Below are positions 8,849-16,452 of a stretch of DNA of 64,000 nucleotides, in pieces (the first letter of the stretch is position 1; every line of letters begins with the position of its first letter). The DNA lies in the IMG/VR virus record IMGVR_UViG_3300032770_000013, positions 31,989-95,988 of that record; one strand, written 5' to 3'. This DNA is from a virus. The position numbers were made by a program, and so were the translations under genes. Under the pieces are notes generated by a model. The model saw only the letters and a program-made list of their open reading frames with translations, had not been told where the DNA came from and made no database searches.

Positions 8849-9562
8849 GTGGCTAATTCCCGTATATGCTCGGTTGAAGGTTGCGGCAAGCCGCACGAGG
8901 CACACGGCTATTGCCCGATGCACTACACCCGTTGGCGCAAGCACGGCGATCCACTTTACGAGGTGCCGCTTAAAAACTACGGGCCAATTTGTTCGGTTGA
9001 AGGATGTGAAAAGCCGTCCCGCGAACGAGGTTGGTGCAGCATGCACTATGCCAGATGGCTTACGCATGGCGACGTAAACTACGCAGGCAAGCCGCGTCCT
9101 AAAACCAAGTTGCAGAAGTTCATCGAAGAAGCCGTAGCATACAAAGGCGACGATTGCCTTTACTGGCCGTGGCCGACAAAGAGCCGACGCGGCTCGATCT
9201 TTGTTGACGGCCGACTGGTCAAGGCTCCGCGCTATGTGTGCACTTTGGTTCATGGCGAGCCACCAACGCCAGAATACGAAGCCGCCCATTCATGCGGCCA
9301 TGGCTGGGAAGTATGTCTCAATCCAAACCACTTGAGATGGGCAACACCGATTGAAAATGCGGCCGACAGATACCTCCATGGAACAGATGCAAGAGGGGAG
9401 AACAATCCCGGTGCCGTGTTAACAGAAACCAATGTGCGCGAAATCCGAAAGTTGCTTCGGCGTGGCATGAAACAAAAAGACATCGGAAAGATATTTGGTG
9501 TTTCCAGAGGTGCCATCTTGTCGATCAATCTGCGCAAGTCATGGGGGTGGCTAGAAGATTAG
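8849..9562 (+). CDS. HNH endonuclease with C-terminal HTH
   Basis: 237 aa, starting at GTG 8849 after a perfect AGGAGG. Two tandem knuckles (ICSVEGCGKP...CPMHY and ICSVEGCEKP...CSMHY) are followed by an HNH_3-type core (APRYVCTLVHGEPP, AHSCGHGWEVCLNPNHLRW, TPIENAADR). A C-terminal resolvase-like HTH follows (TNVREIRKLLRRGMKQKDIGK, then FGVSRGAI). This is a well-known phage homing endonuclease layout. It runs opposite to its neighbours. Confidence 0.9.
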   Translation: MANSRICSVEGCGKPHEAHGYCPMHYTRWRKHGDPLYEVPLKNYGPICSVEGCEKPSRERGWCSMHYARWLTHGDVNYAGKPRPKTKLQKFIEEAVAYKGDDCLYWPWPTKSRRGSIFVDGRLVKAPRYVCTLVHGEPPTPEYEAAHSCGHGWEVCLNPNHLRWATPIENAADRYLHGTDARGENNPGAVLTETNVREIRKLLRRGMKQKDIGKIFGVSRGAILSINLRKSWGWLED

Positions 9563-9958
9563 GTCGGGAGCGGGAATCCTCATTGCGATGTCTTGATCTC
9601 TGACTATGCGGCAAAGTTGCCCGTTCACCACGATTTTTCTGCCGTCTACCGTATGAAGCGCAACCCAGTCTCCCGGCGAAACGGAATCGGGTCCGAAATC
9701 ATATTGATCGTCGGATTTGAAAGCCGAATGGCCCAGCATCAGGACGCAGGCCGCCTTGCCTTGGAACTCGTCTTCTTTGATCGTGACGTCGGCCAAATGA
9801 ATCCCAGATTTGGTAACTTTCGGCCGCTCATAGATGCCGACAAGGACGCGATTCCCAAACAATTCAAAGCCGGGCAAAACGCCTAGCTTCTTCATTCCGA
9901 TCTTGTCGTAAATGACCTTTCGCGGATCGTCCTTCGCCTGCATTTCCATATAAGGCAT
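9551..9958 (-). CDS. GroES-like co-chaperonin
   Basis: 135 aa from ATG 9958. FGNRVLVGIYERP, then TKSGIHLAD, then GKAACVLMLG, then VSPGDWVALHTVDG and a C-terminal DQDIAMRI follow the Cpn10 pattern: beta-barrel start, mobile loop with a G-I-x-L element, then GDxV. A phage GroES analogue would pair with host GroEL to fold virion proteins, as T4 gp31 does. No GroEL gene is in the window. Its stop overlaps the end of the opposing HNH gene by 12 nt. Confidence 0.7.
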   Translation of the reverse strand: MPYMEMQAKDDPRKVIYDKIGMKKLGVLPGFELFGNRVLVGIYERPKVTKSGIHLADVTIKEDEFQGKAACVLMLGHSAFKSDDQYDFGPDSVSPGDWVALHTVDGRKIVVNGQLCRIVRDQDIAMRIPAPDLIF

Positions 9959-9971
9959 TGTGGCGTGTTCC

Positions 9972-10457
9972 TTATTTCTTCGGTCCAAAGACCAATGTGA
10001 AAACGGCTGGCGGACCTTCGTATGCTTTCGTCTTGATGCCAGTAGCCGACGTCAGAGCAGCACAGAGAAATGCGCCGTCGCAGGATAATCCTGTACCAAT
10101 CGGAATGTCGCGGTAAAGGAAACAATGGCTGAGCAGGTGCGCTTTCCACCCCGCTTCATTTAGCGCATCGACAATGTCCTCAGCCAATGGTCGGCAATCG
10201 GCATTGTCGCATTCAACCTTCACTTCCTTGCTTGCCGTGACGCCTTTAAGCGTCGCCACAAACTTAGCATATTGGTTGTCGTTCAGTTCGTACCAATGCC
10301 ATTTCCTGTAGCGTTCAAGTTGGCGGTTATTGGATTGGATGGTCGTCATGTTCGACGGAAGATAATAAGCGCCGTTCTTGTCGCTGATCCAGTCATCGGC
10401 AAACGCCGAGCTAACGAGCACGGTGACGAGTAATGCTACGCCGAGAAACGCCCTCAT
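9972..10457 (-). CDS. Exported protein, unknown
   Basis: 161 aa with a clear signal peptide (MRAFLGVALLVTVLVSSAFA, cleavage after AFA), so periplasmic in the host. The mature part holds four cysteines in a CDNADCRP...HCFLY...SCDGAFLC arrangement and no known motif. ATG 10457 is chosen because it begins the signal peptide. Sits among virion genes but is likely host-directed. Confidence 0.7.
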   Translation of the reverse strand: MRAFLGVALLVTVLVSSAFADDWISDKNGAYYLPSNMTTIQSNNRQLERYRKWHWYELNDNQYAKFVATLKGVTASKEVKVECDNADCRPLAEDIVDALNEAGWKAHLLSHCFLYRDIPIGTGLSCDGAFLCAALTSATGIKTKAYEGPPAVFTLVFGPKK

Positions 10458-10461
10458 CCGG

Positions 10462-10686
10462 CTACCCTCTTTGATCTGAAATTGTCTCATAAAGCGTGCC
10501 GGCAATATCATCGCATTTCTGCATGATGACGTTGCAAGCCTCGATAAATCCTACCTGCCCGCGATAGGCCGGATAATCCTCAGCCGCACCTTGGGCAAGT
10601 GAAACCATCCGTTCATCAATCAACTCCAACAAAATCGGATAGAGTTGCCGATAGAACGGATCGTGGATATCTCGCGGACCAGCCAA
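10462..10686 (-). CDS. Small phage protein, unknown
   Basis: 74 aa, helical, with no cysteines in motif spacing except C-N-V-I-M-Q-K-C. Two nt separate its ATG from the stop of the Gly/Pro-rich gene upstream, so it is co-transcribed with the virion genes. Not recognised. Confidence 0.6.
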   Translation of the reverse strand: MAGPRDIHDPFYRQLYPILLELIDERMVSLAQGAAEDYPAYRGQVGFIEACNVIMQKCDDIAGTLYETISDQRG

Positions 10687-10688
10687 GA

Positions 10689-11567
10689 TTACACCGCTTG
10701 CGCTTTGCCGGCCCCTTTGGGCTTCTCGCCGATCTTCTCCAATCTGCCCTCACCCGAAACAGCGCCAGCAGTCATGTGATGCTTCTGGCTCGGCAAGCGA
10801 CCCTTCGGACCAGTGACGCCCTCGACATGGCCGCCCATGGCGCGACCTTCGATCGGCATCTTCTCGGCCTTGTTTGACCGGATCAAGCCTTCTTGCTTGA
10901 GCGTTTTCATAATCAACTGCTTGTCTTGGAGTTCGTCCGGGTGGTTGACCTTACCCCCATGCTTCCGCGGAGGCACGACCCCCGGAGGCACCGCACCGGG
11001 CGCCATCATCGGCCGAGCCATCGCGCCAGGAGGCATCCCAGCGGCCCCCGGAGGCATCATGGGAGGCGGTGGTCCACCAGCCGGTGGAACCATAGGTCCG
11101 CCCGGAGGAACGACAGGCGGCGGCCTCATGCCCATTGGACCGCCTCCGCCTTGGGGTGCAACGATCACATTTACATGCGTCGAGCCCTTATGCTTCGTCC
11201 GACCGCCGCGGGCACGGTTGGCCTGAGACTGATTGAGATTGGCTTCCTCGACCGGGGAATCCGCCGTTGTCGAGCCGCCGCTGTCCCGGTGATGAACCTT
11301 GCCGCCCCGGGCCCGCTTGACATGGCCGCCGCGCTTTAGGGTAGCCACCGGATTGGCTACCATCTGCTTGCGGCTGGCGCGATCGGCTCGAGAACGCGGG
11401 ACTGTGGCATCCGCGCCAAGCCCTACCGCCTGCTCCGGTCCCTCGCCGCCCTTCATCCGCTCGGATGGGGCGAGGATGTCATTGGCCGGGCTTCCGACAT
11501 ATCCGTCCGTCATCCTGCGCATTTTGGCGTTGTGTGACTCGGTCGATTCCTTCTTATGCGGGTGCAT
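10689..11567 (-). CDS. Gly/Pro/Met-rich virion-block protein
   Basis: 292 aa, basic and low in complexity. Residues about 130-200 are a run of PPGG/PPGA/MMPPG units, flanked by several copies of a K/R-RARGGK-H or R-HGGKVNH element, e.g. KRARGGKVHH, NRARGGRTKH, RKHGGKVNH and RAMGGHVEG. Such short GG-basic repeats occur in phage proteins of unknown role next to portal genes. Likely unstructured or DNA-interacting. Function unknown. Confidence 0.65.
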   Translation of the reverse strand: MHPHKKESTESHNAKMRRMTDGYVGSPANDILAPSERMKGGEGPEQAVGLGADATVPRSRADRASRKQMVANPVATLKRGGHVKRARGGKVHHRDSGGSTTADSPVEEANLNQSQANRARGGRTKHKGSTHVNVIVAPQGGGGPMGMRPPPVVPPGGPMVPPAGGPPPPMMPPGAAGMPPGAMARPMMAPGAVPPGVVPPRKHGGKVNHPDELQDKQLIMKTLKQEGLIRSNKAEKMPIEGRAMGGHVEGVTGPKGRLPSQKHHMTAGAVSGEGRLEKIGEKPKGAGKAQAV

Positions 11568-11585
11568 AGCCTCAGTTCCCTCTTC

Positions 11586-11837
11586 TTACGCCGTTTCGGG
11601 TCTAAGAGGGAATTGGATCAACTTATCGCCAATCCCCTGCATGAAATAAACGTCTGATGCCACAACGGGGCCGCCATTTGGCGCGACCGCCGACAACGCA
11701 GCAAGTACAGATGCTTCAGCTTGCCGAAGATCGACCGGGAAAACCACACGTAAGCCGGAAGTATCCTTGGCCGTCATAGCGCATTCCATGAATGCTAAGA
11801 CAGCCTTGTCCAAGACAGCTCGATCAATCCGAAGCAT
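11586..11837 (-). CDS. Small phage protein, unknown
   Basis: 83 aa, Ala/Val-rich, helical start (LDKAVLAFMECAM), no motif recognised. Separated by 1 nt from the stop of the 46-aa gene upstream. Part of the portal-proximal run of small genes. Confidence 0.6.
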   Translation of the reverse strand: MLRIDRAVLDKAVLAFMECAMTAKDTSGLRVVFPVDLRQAEASVLAALSAVAPNGGPVVASDVYFMQGIGDKLIQFPLRPETA

Positions 11838-11838
11838 G

Positions 11839-11979
11839 TCAGTCCTTTTCCTTTGGCTCTTTCGGTGGAGTTCCGTCGCTCTGCTTGTACGGTGTCGTGA
11901 CTTCCTTCTCGCCCTTCATGGCGCGGTCTAGCCATGCTGGCTTGTGCTTGTACTCGGCGTCTTTCTCGGGATAAGCCAT
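11839..11979 (-). CDS. Very small charged protein
   Basis: 46 aa beginning MAYPEKDAEYKHKPAWL and ending in a Pro/Lys/Glu tail. ATG 11979 overlaps the preceding TGA (TGATG), which supports real translation and this start. Function unknown. Confidence 0.55.
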   Translation of the reverse strand: MAYPEKDAEYKHKPAWLDRAMKGEKEVTTPYKQSDGTPPKEPKEKD

Positions 11980-12185
11980 CAGGCCGCCTCCGCTTTTGGC
12001 TTGTCTTGCAGCGAATAACGGCAACTATCAGCGTCGAACATAATCGCCTTAGAGCCGCCGTTCTCACGATAGAAGGTGATAAGTTCGTCGATGTCGTTCC
12101 AGTGCAGCGCGCCAAGCGCGTTCCGCGAAAGCCAGCGGACCGCAAATTCATCCTCGAACATTTCCACCGCGACAGTCGCGCTCAT
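11979..12185 (-). CDS. Small phage protein, unknown
   Basis: 68 aa, MSATVAVEMFEDEFAVRWLS; no motif recognised. First gene after the portal in the leftward operon and coupled by TGATG to the 46-aa gene that follows. Confidence 0.6.
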   Translation of the reverse strand: MSATVAVEMFEDEFAVRWLSRNALGALHWNDIDELITFYRENGGSKAIMFDADSCRYSLQDKPKAEAA

Positions 12186-12228
12186 GTTACGCTCCTATAC
12201 CCGACTTTTCGGCCCTTGTCATGGTGGC

Positions 12229-14631
12229 TCATGGAGCCGCAGGCTCTACTGGTTGTGTCGCCAATTGATGCTGACGCTCCAAGGCATTCTGATTGGCCTC
12301 GTGCTGCCGATCCAGATGGCCTTGGATCATTTCGTGGGCCCGGGCAACACCAGCCTGCCTAGCCTCGTGAACCCTGCCAGCATGCGCCTCTGCGGCTTGC
12401 TGCGCGCCCTGATTCGCCTGCGCCCGGTTCGCCGCGGTCGCCAAAGCCAGTTTATGAATGCGCTCCGCCGCCCGATTCTGATTGCTGATACCCAACTCTT
12501 CCCGCGCAGCCTGCTGATCGGCATTGTGGATTACGAGCTCGCGCGCCACCCCAAGTGAGGCAATTTTTTCCTTGCTGGCAATGGTTTGCGTGTCCGTGGC
12601 GGATTTAAGCTGCGCCTCTTTCGCTCTCGTCTGACTATCCGCCAATCGGGCTTCGGCAGCCAACAGCGTAGCTTGGGCAGTTATTGCACTCGGATCTGGC
12701 TGCGCTGCACCGGGCGGCGGAGCGGGCTTAAAGAATCTCTGACTGTCATCCACGCCCATAACCTGAAAGGCCCAGTCGTCGACTTCGTTCAGGTCTAAAT
12801 TCGGATTGGTCATTGCCATCTGCCGCGCGGCCACGACCTTCAGATACCGCTCGGTCTGGCTCGAGGTGTTCGGATCGGCCGCCGGCACCAATTCACAATC
12901 GCTCAATGCCGCAAGGAATAGCTCCCGGTGCCGCTCTTCGGCTTCGTCCTCAGCGTCTACCACTGGCTGCTGTCCGGCTTCGGCAGTCAGTAGAGCCAAT
13001 ACTTTGCTTTTCTTGTTATGCCTCCAAAGGGCCTCTGGGTCTTCCTCCAAGAGGCTCTTGAGCATATCAAATTCAGCCCCTTGCGCCTGATGTAGTCGCT
13101 TATGAACAGCCGACATCAATTTCGTGGCCTGCTCAATCAGAGCAAGCGTAGTGCCCACCGGAGCATCTTGCCGACCCTCTCCGATCTGCAATTCCGCCGT
13201 TCCACCAACGCGCTGCGCTGTGGTGGCAATGTTCTCGATAAGCTGGATGAAAACCGCGCTCGGATCCTTGTACGGCAACGGCATTATCGCCTTGGAAATA
13301 TCGTTTCCGACCGTATCGATCGCCATGCCGCCGCCTGGCGGAATGCGGAACTGGTTGGTTAATTGCTTGGCGAGGGATTTGAGATAGAGAAATCCGGGGA
13401 AGTTGGCGAACATGCCGGCGTCGATCATCAGCCGCCATGCCGCCGTCACAGCCTTGGTGGCATTGCCGAGAACATTCAGCAGGCCGATGCCGTAGAACCC
13501 CAAGCCTGGAATGAAGATGTAGGCGATGATACGATTGACGGCGAGGCAGAACGCATCGTCCTCATCCCAATTGCGGCGGATTTCAAGAATTTTCCGGGCT
13601 TCCTTGTCGATCGTCACCTTGTACGGCAGCGGCAGTCCGGTTTCCTTGCTCTCCAGTTTATGCTCGAAGCCCGGCAGGTCGTACTCGCAATAACACTCGT
13701 AGAGCTCGCGGTCCTGATCGGCGGTGTCGAGATAGGTGGAAGGCGCTATGCCTTGCGTCTGGTCAATCTTGATATCGACCGCATCGCGCGGTGCCGGCGT
13801 TCCCGGAGCGGGCAAGCTGATATCGCGGTAAACGCCCAACAGTTGCATACGCCGCAACACGCTTGGCCGCATCATGACGCGGTGGGTGACTCGGCCAGCA
13901 CCGTCAATATCCGTCGCCGAGTTGCTGACGATTAAATCGTTCGCATCAATCGAGGCGATGACCGGACGTCGCTTGATCGGATCGTGACTGCCCTTCTTGA
14001 AGGAAATCCCGGAGAACCCGAGCATCAGCAGCATTCTATCCGTGTCGGGATAGTATTCTTTCGCTACCTTGGTCAGGTAATGGTTCAAATCCTTTTCGAG
14101 CGCTTGGGCCAGCCGTGCCGATAGCGAGTTCTCCTCGCCATCATTGCGGACCTTGACCGGCCCATCGGACGGCAAAAGCTCGCCGCGGGCATTCGCCTGA
14201 AAGCGCAGGACGGCCTCGAGCAGGAGCGGATGGTCGACGGTGGATACGCCTTCGGCCGGCGTGGCTCCCGAGGCCGCGGCGCCGCGGGGATTCTTGACTT
14301 GGAGGCCGAGCAACGAAATGCCGTTGCTCATATTCTCCAGCCATTCCTGGCGGCTTTGCAGATCTTGCTCGATGCCGAATAGTAGCTTCTCAGCCATGAG
14401 GCTGAGTTCGGCTTCGCTTAGTTCTTCCGCTAGATTGGCCTTAAAGCCCTTGTCTTCTTTGCTTTCTTGCGGAGGCGGACCCCAAGTAATCTCGACATTG
14501 CCGTCAGGAAGCGGGACTTGTACGGTATTGGTCCCGATATCGTAATCAACTGCGTCCGGGTCATCGCTGGAGAGGGCGACAACCACGTCCGACATGGGCA
14601 TAGAGCGATCTAATTGGTAAACATTGCTCAT
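12229..14631 (-). CDS. Portal protein (podovirus type)
   Basis: 800 aa, the length class of large podovirus portals. N-terminal residues 60-120 hold the acidic LAEELSEAELSLMAEKLL helix. The core has RRPVIASIDANDLIVS, the GFYGIGLLNVLG loop, and VGNDISKAIMPLPYKDPS before a long C-terminal Ala/Gln-rich coiled coil (residues about 640-800). It forms the dodecameric ring through which the terminase packages DNA. The TGA of the upstream HNH gene overlaps its ATG. No other gene in the window could be the portal. Confidence 0.85.
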   Translation of the reverse strand: MSNVYQLDRSMPMSDVVVALSSDDPDAVDYDIGTNTVQVPLPDGNVEITWGPPPQESKEDKGFKANLAEELSEAELSLMAEKLLFGIEQDLQSRQEWLENMSNGISLLGLQVKNPRGAAASGATPAEGVSTVDHPLLLEAVLRFQANARGELLPSDGPVKVRNDGEENSLSARLAQALEKDLNHYLTKVAKEYYPDTDRMLLMLGFSGISFKKGSHDPIKRRPVIASIDANDLIVSNSATDIDGAGRVTHRVMMRPSVLRRMQLLGVYRDISLPAPGTPAPRDAVDIKIDQTQGIAPSTYLDTADQDRELYECYCEYDLPGFEHKLESKETGLPLPYKVTIDKEARKILEIRRNWDEDDAFCLAVNRIIAYIFIPGLGFYGIGLLNVLGNATKAVTAAWRLMIDAGMFANFPGFLYLKSLAKQLTNQFRIPPGGGMAIDTVGNDISKAIMPLPYKDPSAVFIQLIENIATTAQRVGGTAELQIGEGRQDAPVGTTLALIEQATKLMSAVHKRLHQAQGAEFDMLKSLLEEDPEALWRHNKKSKVLALLTAEAGQQPVVDAEDEAEERHRELFLAALSDCELVPAADPNTSSQTERYLKVVAARQMAMTNPNLDLNEVDDWAFQVMGVDDSQRFFKPAPPPGAAQPDPSAITAQATLLAAEARLADSQTRAKEAQLKSATDTQTIASKEKIASLGVARELVIHNADQQAAREELGISNQNRAAERIHKLALATAANRAQANQGAQQAAEAHAGRVHEARQAGVARAHEMIQGHLDRQHEANQNALERQHQLATQPVEPAAP

Positions 14632-15170
14632 TGCGTGGCTGCGCCGTTACTAAAGACCGAAAATTCCTTAGCGTAACGAAGCGAAGCTTGCCTGTAGGCT
14701 AAAGCTGCATCATCAATATTATTGAATAGTCCCAAACTGATCCTTCTTCCAAAGTAAATACTTGCTCTCCATTTTTTTGTTTTTGGATGCCAATCAACTC
14801 CAGTAAATCCACTCGTGTTGTTTTTCTTCTTCTTAACGTTGTGGTTTTGTTGCGATCTGGTCGCCAGCCGAAGATTGGCAATTCGATTGTCGGCTGTATC
14901 TCGATTGACGTGGTCTAGCTCTGATTCTGGCAAAACCCCATAAACATAGAGCCACGCTAGGCGATGCGCTAAATATCTTTTCCCATCAAGCTGAATATAC
15001 CAATAGCCATTTGGCTTTAGATCACCAGCTACCTTCCCGGCAAACCTTTTGTTCCAAGTCTTATCGAATCTATTGGTCTCTACGCGATGCAGCCAAGTAA
15101 ATATGCCGGTCTCTGGCTCGTAATTTAGTCGGACCTTTAAAGTCGGCGCCTCGGTCAAGTAATCGAACAT
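14628..15170 (-). CDS. HNH endonuclease with AP2 domain, second copy
   Basis: 180 aa. The same two-domain layout as 3588-4091: LAHRLAWL, then SELDHVNRDTADNRIANLRLA (HNH), then FTGVDWHPKTKKWRA with LGLFNNIDDAALAY (AP2). It is AT-richer than the flanking portal gene, and its TGA overlaps the portal ATG (ATGA), so it lies exactly at the portal gene junction. Free-standing homing endonuclease by family; activity untested. Confidence 0.9.
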   Translation of the reverse strand: MFDYLTEAPTLKVRLNYEPETGIFTWLHRVETNRFDKTWNKRFAGKVAGDLKPNGYWYIQLDGKRYLAHRLAWLYVYGVLPESELDHVNRDTADNRIANLRLATRSQQNHNVKKKKNNTSGFTGVDWHPKTKKWRASIYFGRRISLGLFNNIDDAALAYRQASLRYAKEFSVFSNGAATQ

Positions 15171-15229
15171 TTAATATACCTTTGTATGGCCGCGAAGCTC
15201 ATTCAGTCCCGCGCGAATCAGGCGCTATC

Positions 15230-15622
15230 TTACTGCTTTTGACTGGCTTCCGGTCCATTAGGCTCTATCCGTGGGCCGCGGCGGGACAAACCCAGGCGTT
15301 TAATAGTCTCATCAAGCTTGGTGTCGGCATTGCCGTCAACGCGGACTGACTTTGCTATGCTAAAAAGCATCTCCTTGTCATAGCACGCCGCCATCAGCGC
15401 GTGCCATTGAGCCAAGCATTTCAGCAAGAAAGGAAAGGCGTGCTTGACCTGATTGATATGAAGATTGTCGGCCACTGAGTTGTATGTAACGGCAAAGCCA
15501 AGGACTTCATTGCCAATTACGATACTCGTAGCATCGCTATCTTTGCGAACGAAAAAACCTTCTGGCAGCGGCGGCAACGCGGCCTTGATTTCTTCAACTG
15601 CCTTGTCGAGAAGCGACGTCAT
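15230..15622 (-). CDS. Phage protein, unknown
   Basis: 130 aa, no recognised motif; VIGNEVLGFAVTYNSVADNLH and a helical C-terminus (DETIKRLGLSRRG). It overlaps the preceding gene by 4 nt, part of a chain of three overlapping genes upstream of the portal. Confidence 0.6.
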   Translation of the reverse strand: MTSLLDKAVEEIKAALPPLPEGFFVRKDSDATSIVIGNEVLGFAVTYNSVADNLHINQVKHAFPFLLKCLAQWHALMAACYDKEMLFSIAKSVRVDGNADTKLDETIKRLGLSRRGPRIEPNGPEASQKQ

Positions 15623-15900
15623 GGCCGCGCCCGCACGATGCTCGACATGGGCTTCGGGTTCACGATCTCGCCCAGCAGCCTAGCCTGTAGCATCCCGGCG
15701 CCGACGTACAGATCACCATGAAGCATTCCCACATAAGCATTCGCCACTCCGCGCTGCTGGCTTATTGCCACGATGCCACAGGCGGCGAGATTGCCGGCCT
15801 TGGCCTGCGCGAGAAATTCTTCCAGCATCTGAACGATGGGATTCTTTAGCTGCGGGATTGGGGGTAGATCGTTGGCCGCTGGTTCGCCGTTCATGCTCAT
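15619..15900 (-). CDS. Phage protein, unknown
   Basis: 93 aa; PIPQLKNPIVQMLEEFLAQA followed by ACGIVAISQQRGVANAYVG resembles small hypothetical proteins in alphaproteobacterial phages. Overlaps both neighbours by 4 nt. Function unknown. Confidence 0.6.
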   Translation of the reverse strand: MSMNGEPAANDLPPIPQLKNPIVQMLEEFLAQAKAGNLAACGIVAISQQRGVANAYVGMLHGDLYVGAGMLQARLLGEIVNPKPMSSIVRARP

Positions 15901-16100
15901 TGCTCTTCCTCTCTCACCCCAACCGGCCGCTCACTCTCCGGCACAAAGTCGGCCCGGATGGCAGACCGCGGAAACACACTCACTACACCGGGAACCTTGA
16001 CGGCTTCCTGTTCCGCCTCGGCGGCGGAATAGGCTTGGGTCTCGACCCAGTCTTCAATAACCTTTTTTACCCGGACGCGCCAGATGTTAGGGCGTGGCAT
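15897..16100 (-). CDS. Small phage protein, unknown
   Basis: 67 aa; starts MPRPNIWRVRVKKVIEDWVE with an Ala/Glu helix and a charged tail. The beta-helix-beta pattern may be a small nucleic-acid-binding fold, but nothing specific is recognised. 4-nt overlap with the next gene. Confidence 0.6.
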   Translation of the reverse strand: MPRPNIWRVRVKKVIEDWVETQAYSAAEAEQEAVKVPGVVSVFPRSAIRADFVPESERPVGVREEEQ

Positions 16101-16265
16101 TCAAATATCGTCCCTGCATTCCTGCTCGCAGTCCGCGCAACAAGTGCAAAACTCTGCATTATCGTCGTCGTTGATCTCCCGCTGATACGGGCATGAATGC
16201 GGCGGCAACGCATCGTTCGGCGCTTGCTCGCGGCCAAAGCGTCGACAGCGTTCACACTTTGGCAT
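16101..16265 (-). CDS. Cys-rich zinc-binding microprotein
   Basis: 54 aa with nine cysteines: CERC near the N-terminus, then C-P-Y, and CTCCADCEQEC near the C-terminus. Probably two zinc knuckles. It overlaps the 66-aa gene upstream by 14 nt and its stop is adjacent to the next ATG. One of many tiny Cys-cluster proteins in this genome. Confidence 0.55.
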   Translation of the reverse strand: MPKCERCRRFGREQAPNDALPPHSCPYQREINDDDNAEFCTCCADCEQECRDDI

Positions 16266-16452
16266 TTGGGTCACGGTCATCAGTCGTCAATCGATGCAAA
16301 AAACCTATTGCATCTCGATTAGCACCCGGACGAAGCCTAGCGGTTAATGGTTCATCGTAAGTCGGGCGCACGATGGGTAAGCGTTTACATTCGTCCTGCC
16401 GGACAGGACGGCCGCTAGGATGTTTTGGCGGCGTATTAATCTTTGTCGACAT
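16252..16452 (-). CDS. Small basic protein, unknown
   Basis: 66 aa, Pro/Arg-rich (TPPKHPSGRPVRQDE), no motif. Overlaps the end of the GT9-like gene by 17 nt and the Cys-rich gene by 14 nt. Weak coding evidence beyond tight packing. Confidence 0.45.
   Translation of the reverse strand: MSTKINTPPKHPSGRPVRQDECKRLPIVRPTYDEPLTARLRPGANRDAIGFLHRLTTDDRDPNAKV

Noticed and set aside
12229-14631. Antisense frames over the portal gene (13363-13935, 14240-14545)
   Set aside because: High GC at codon third positions makes long antisense frames common here; products show no domain.
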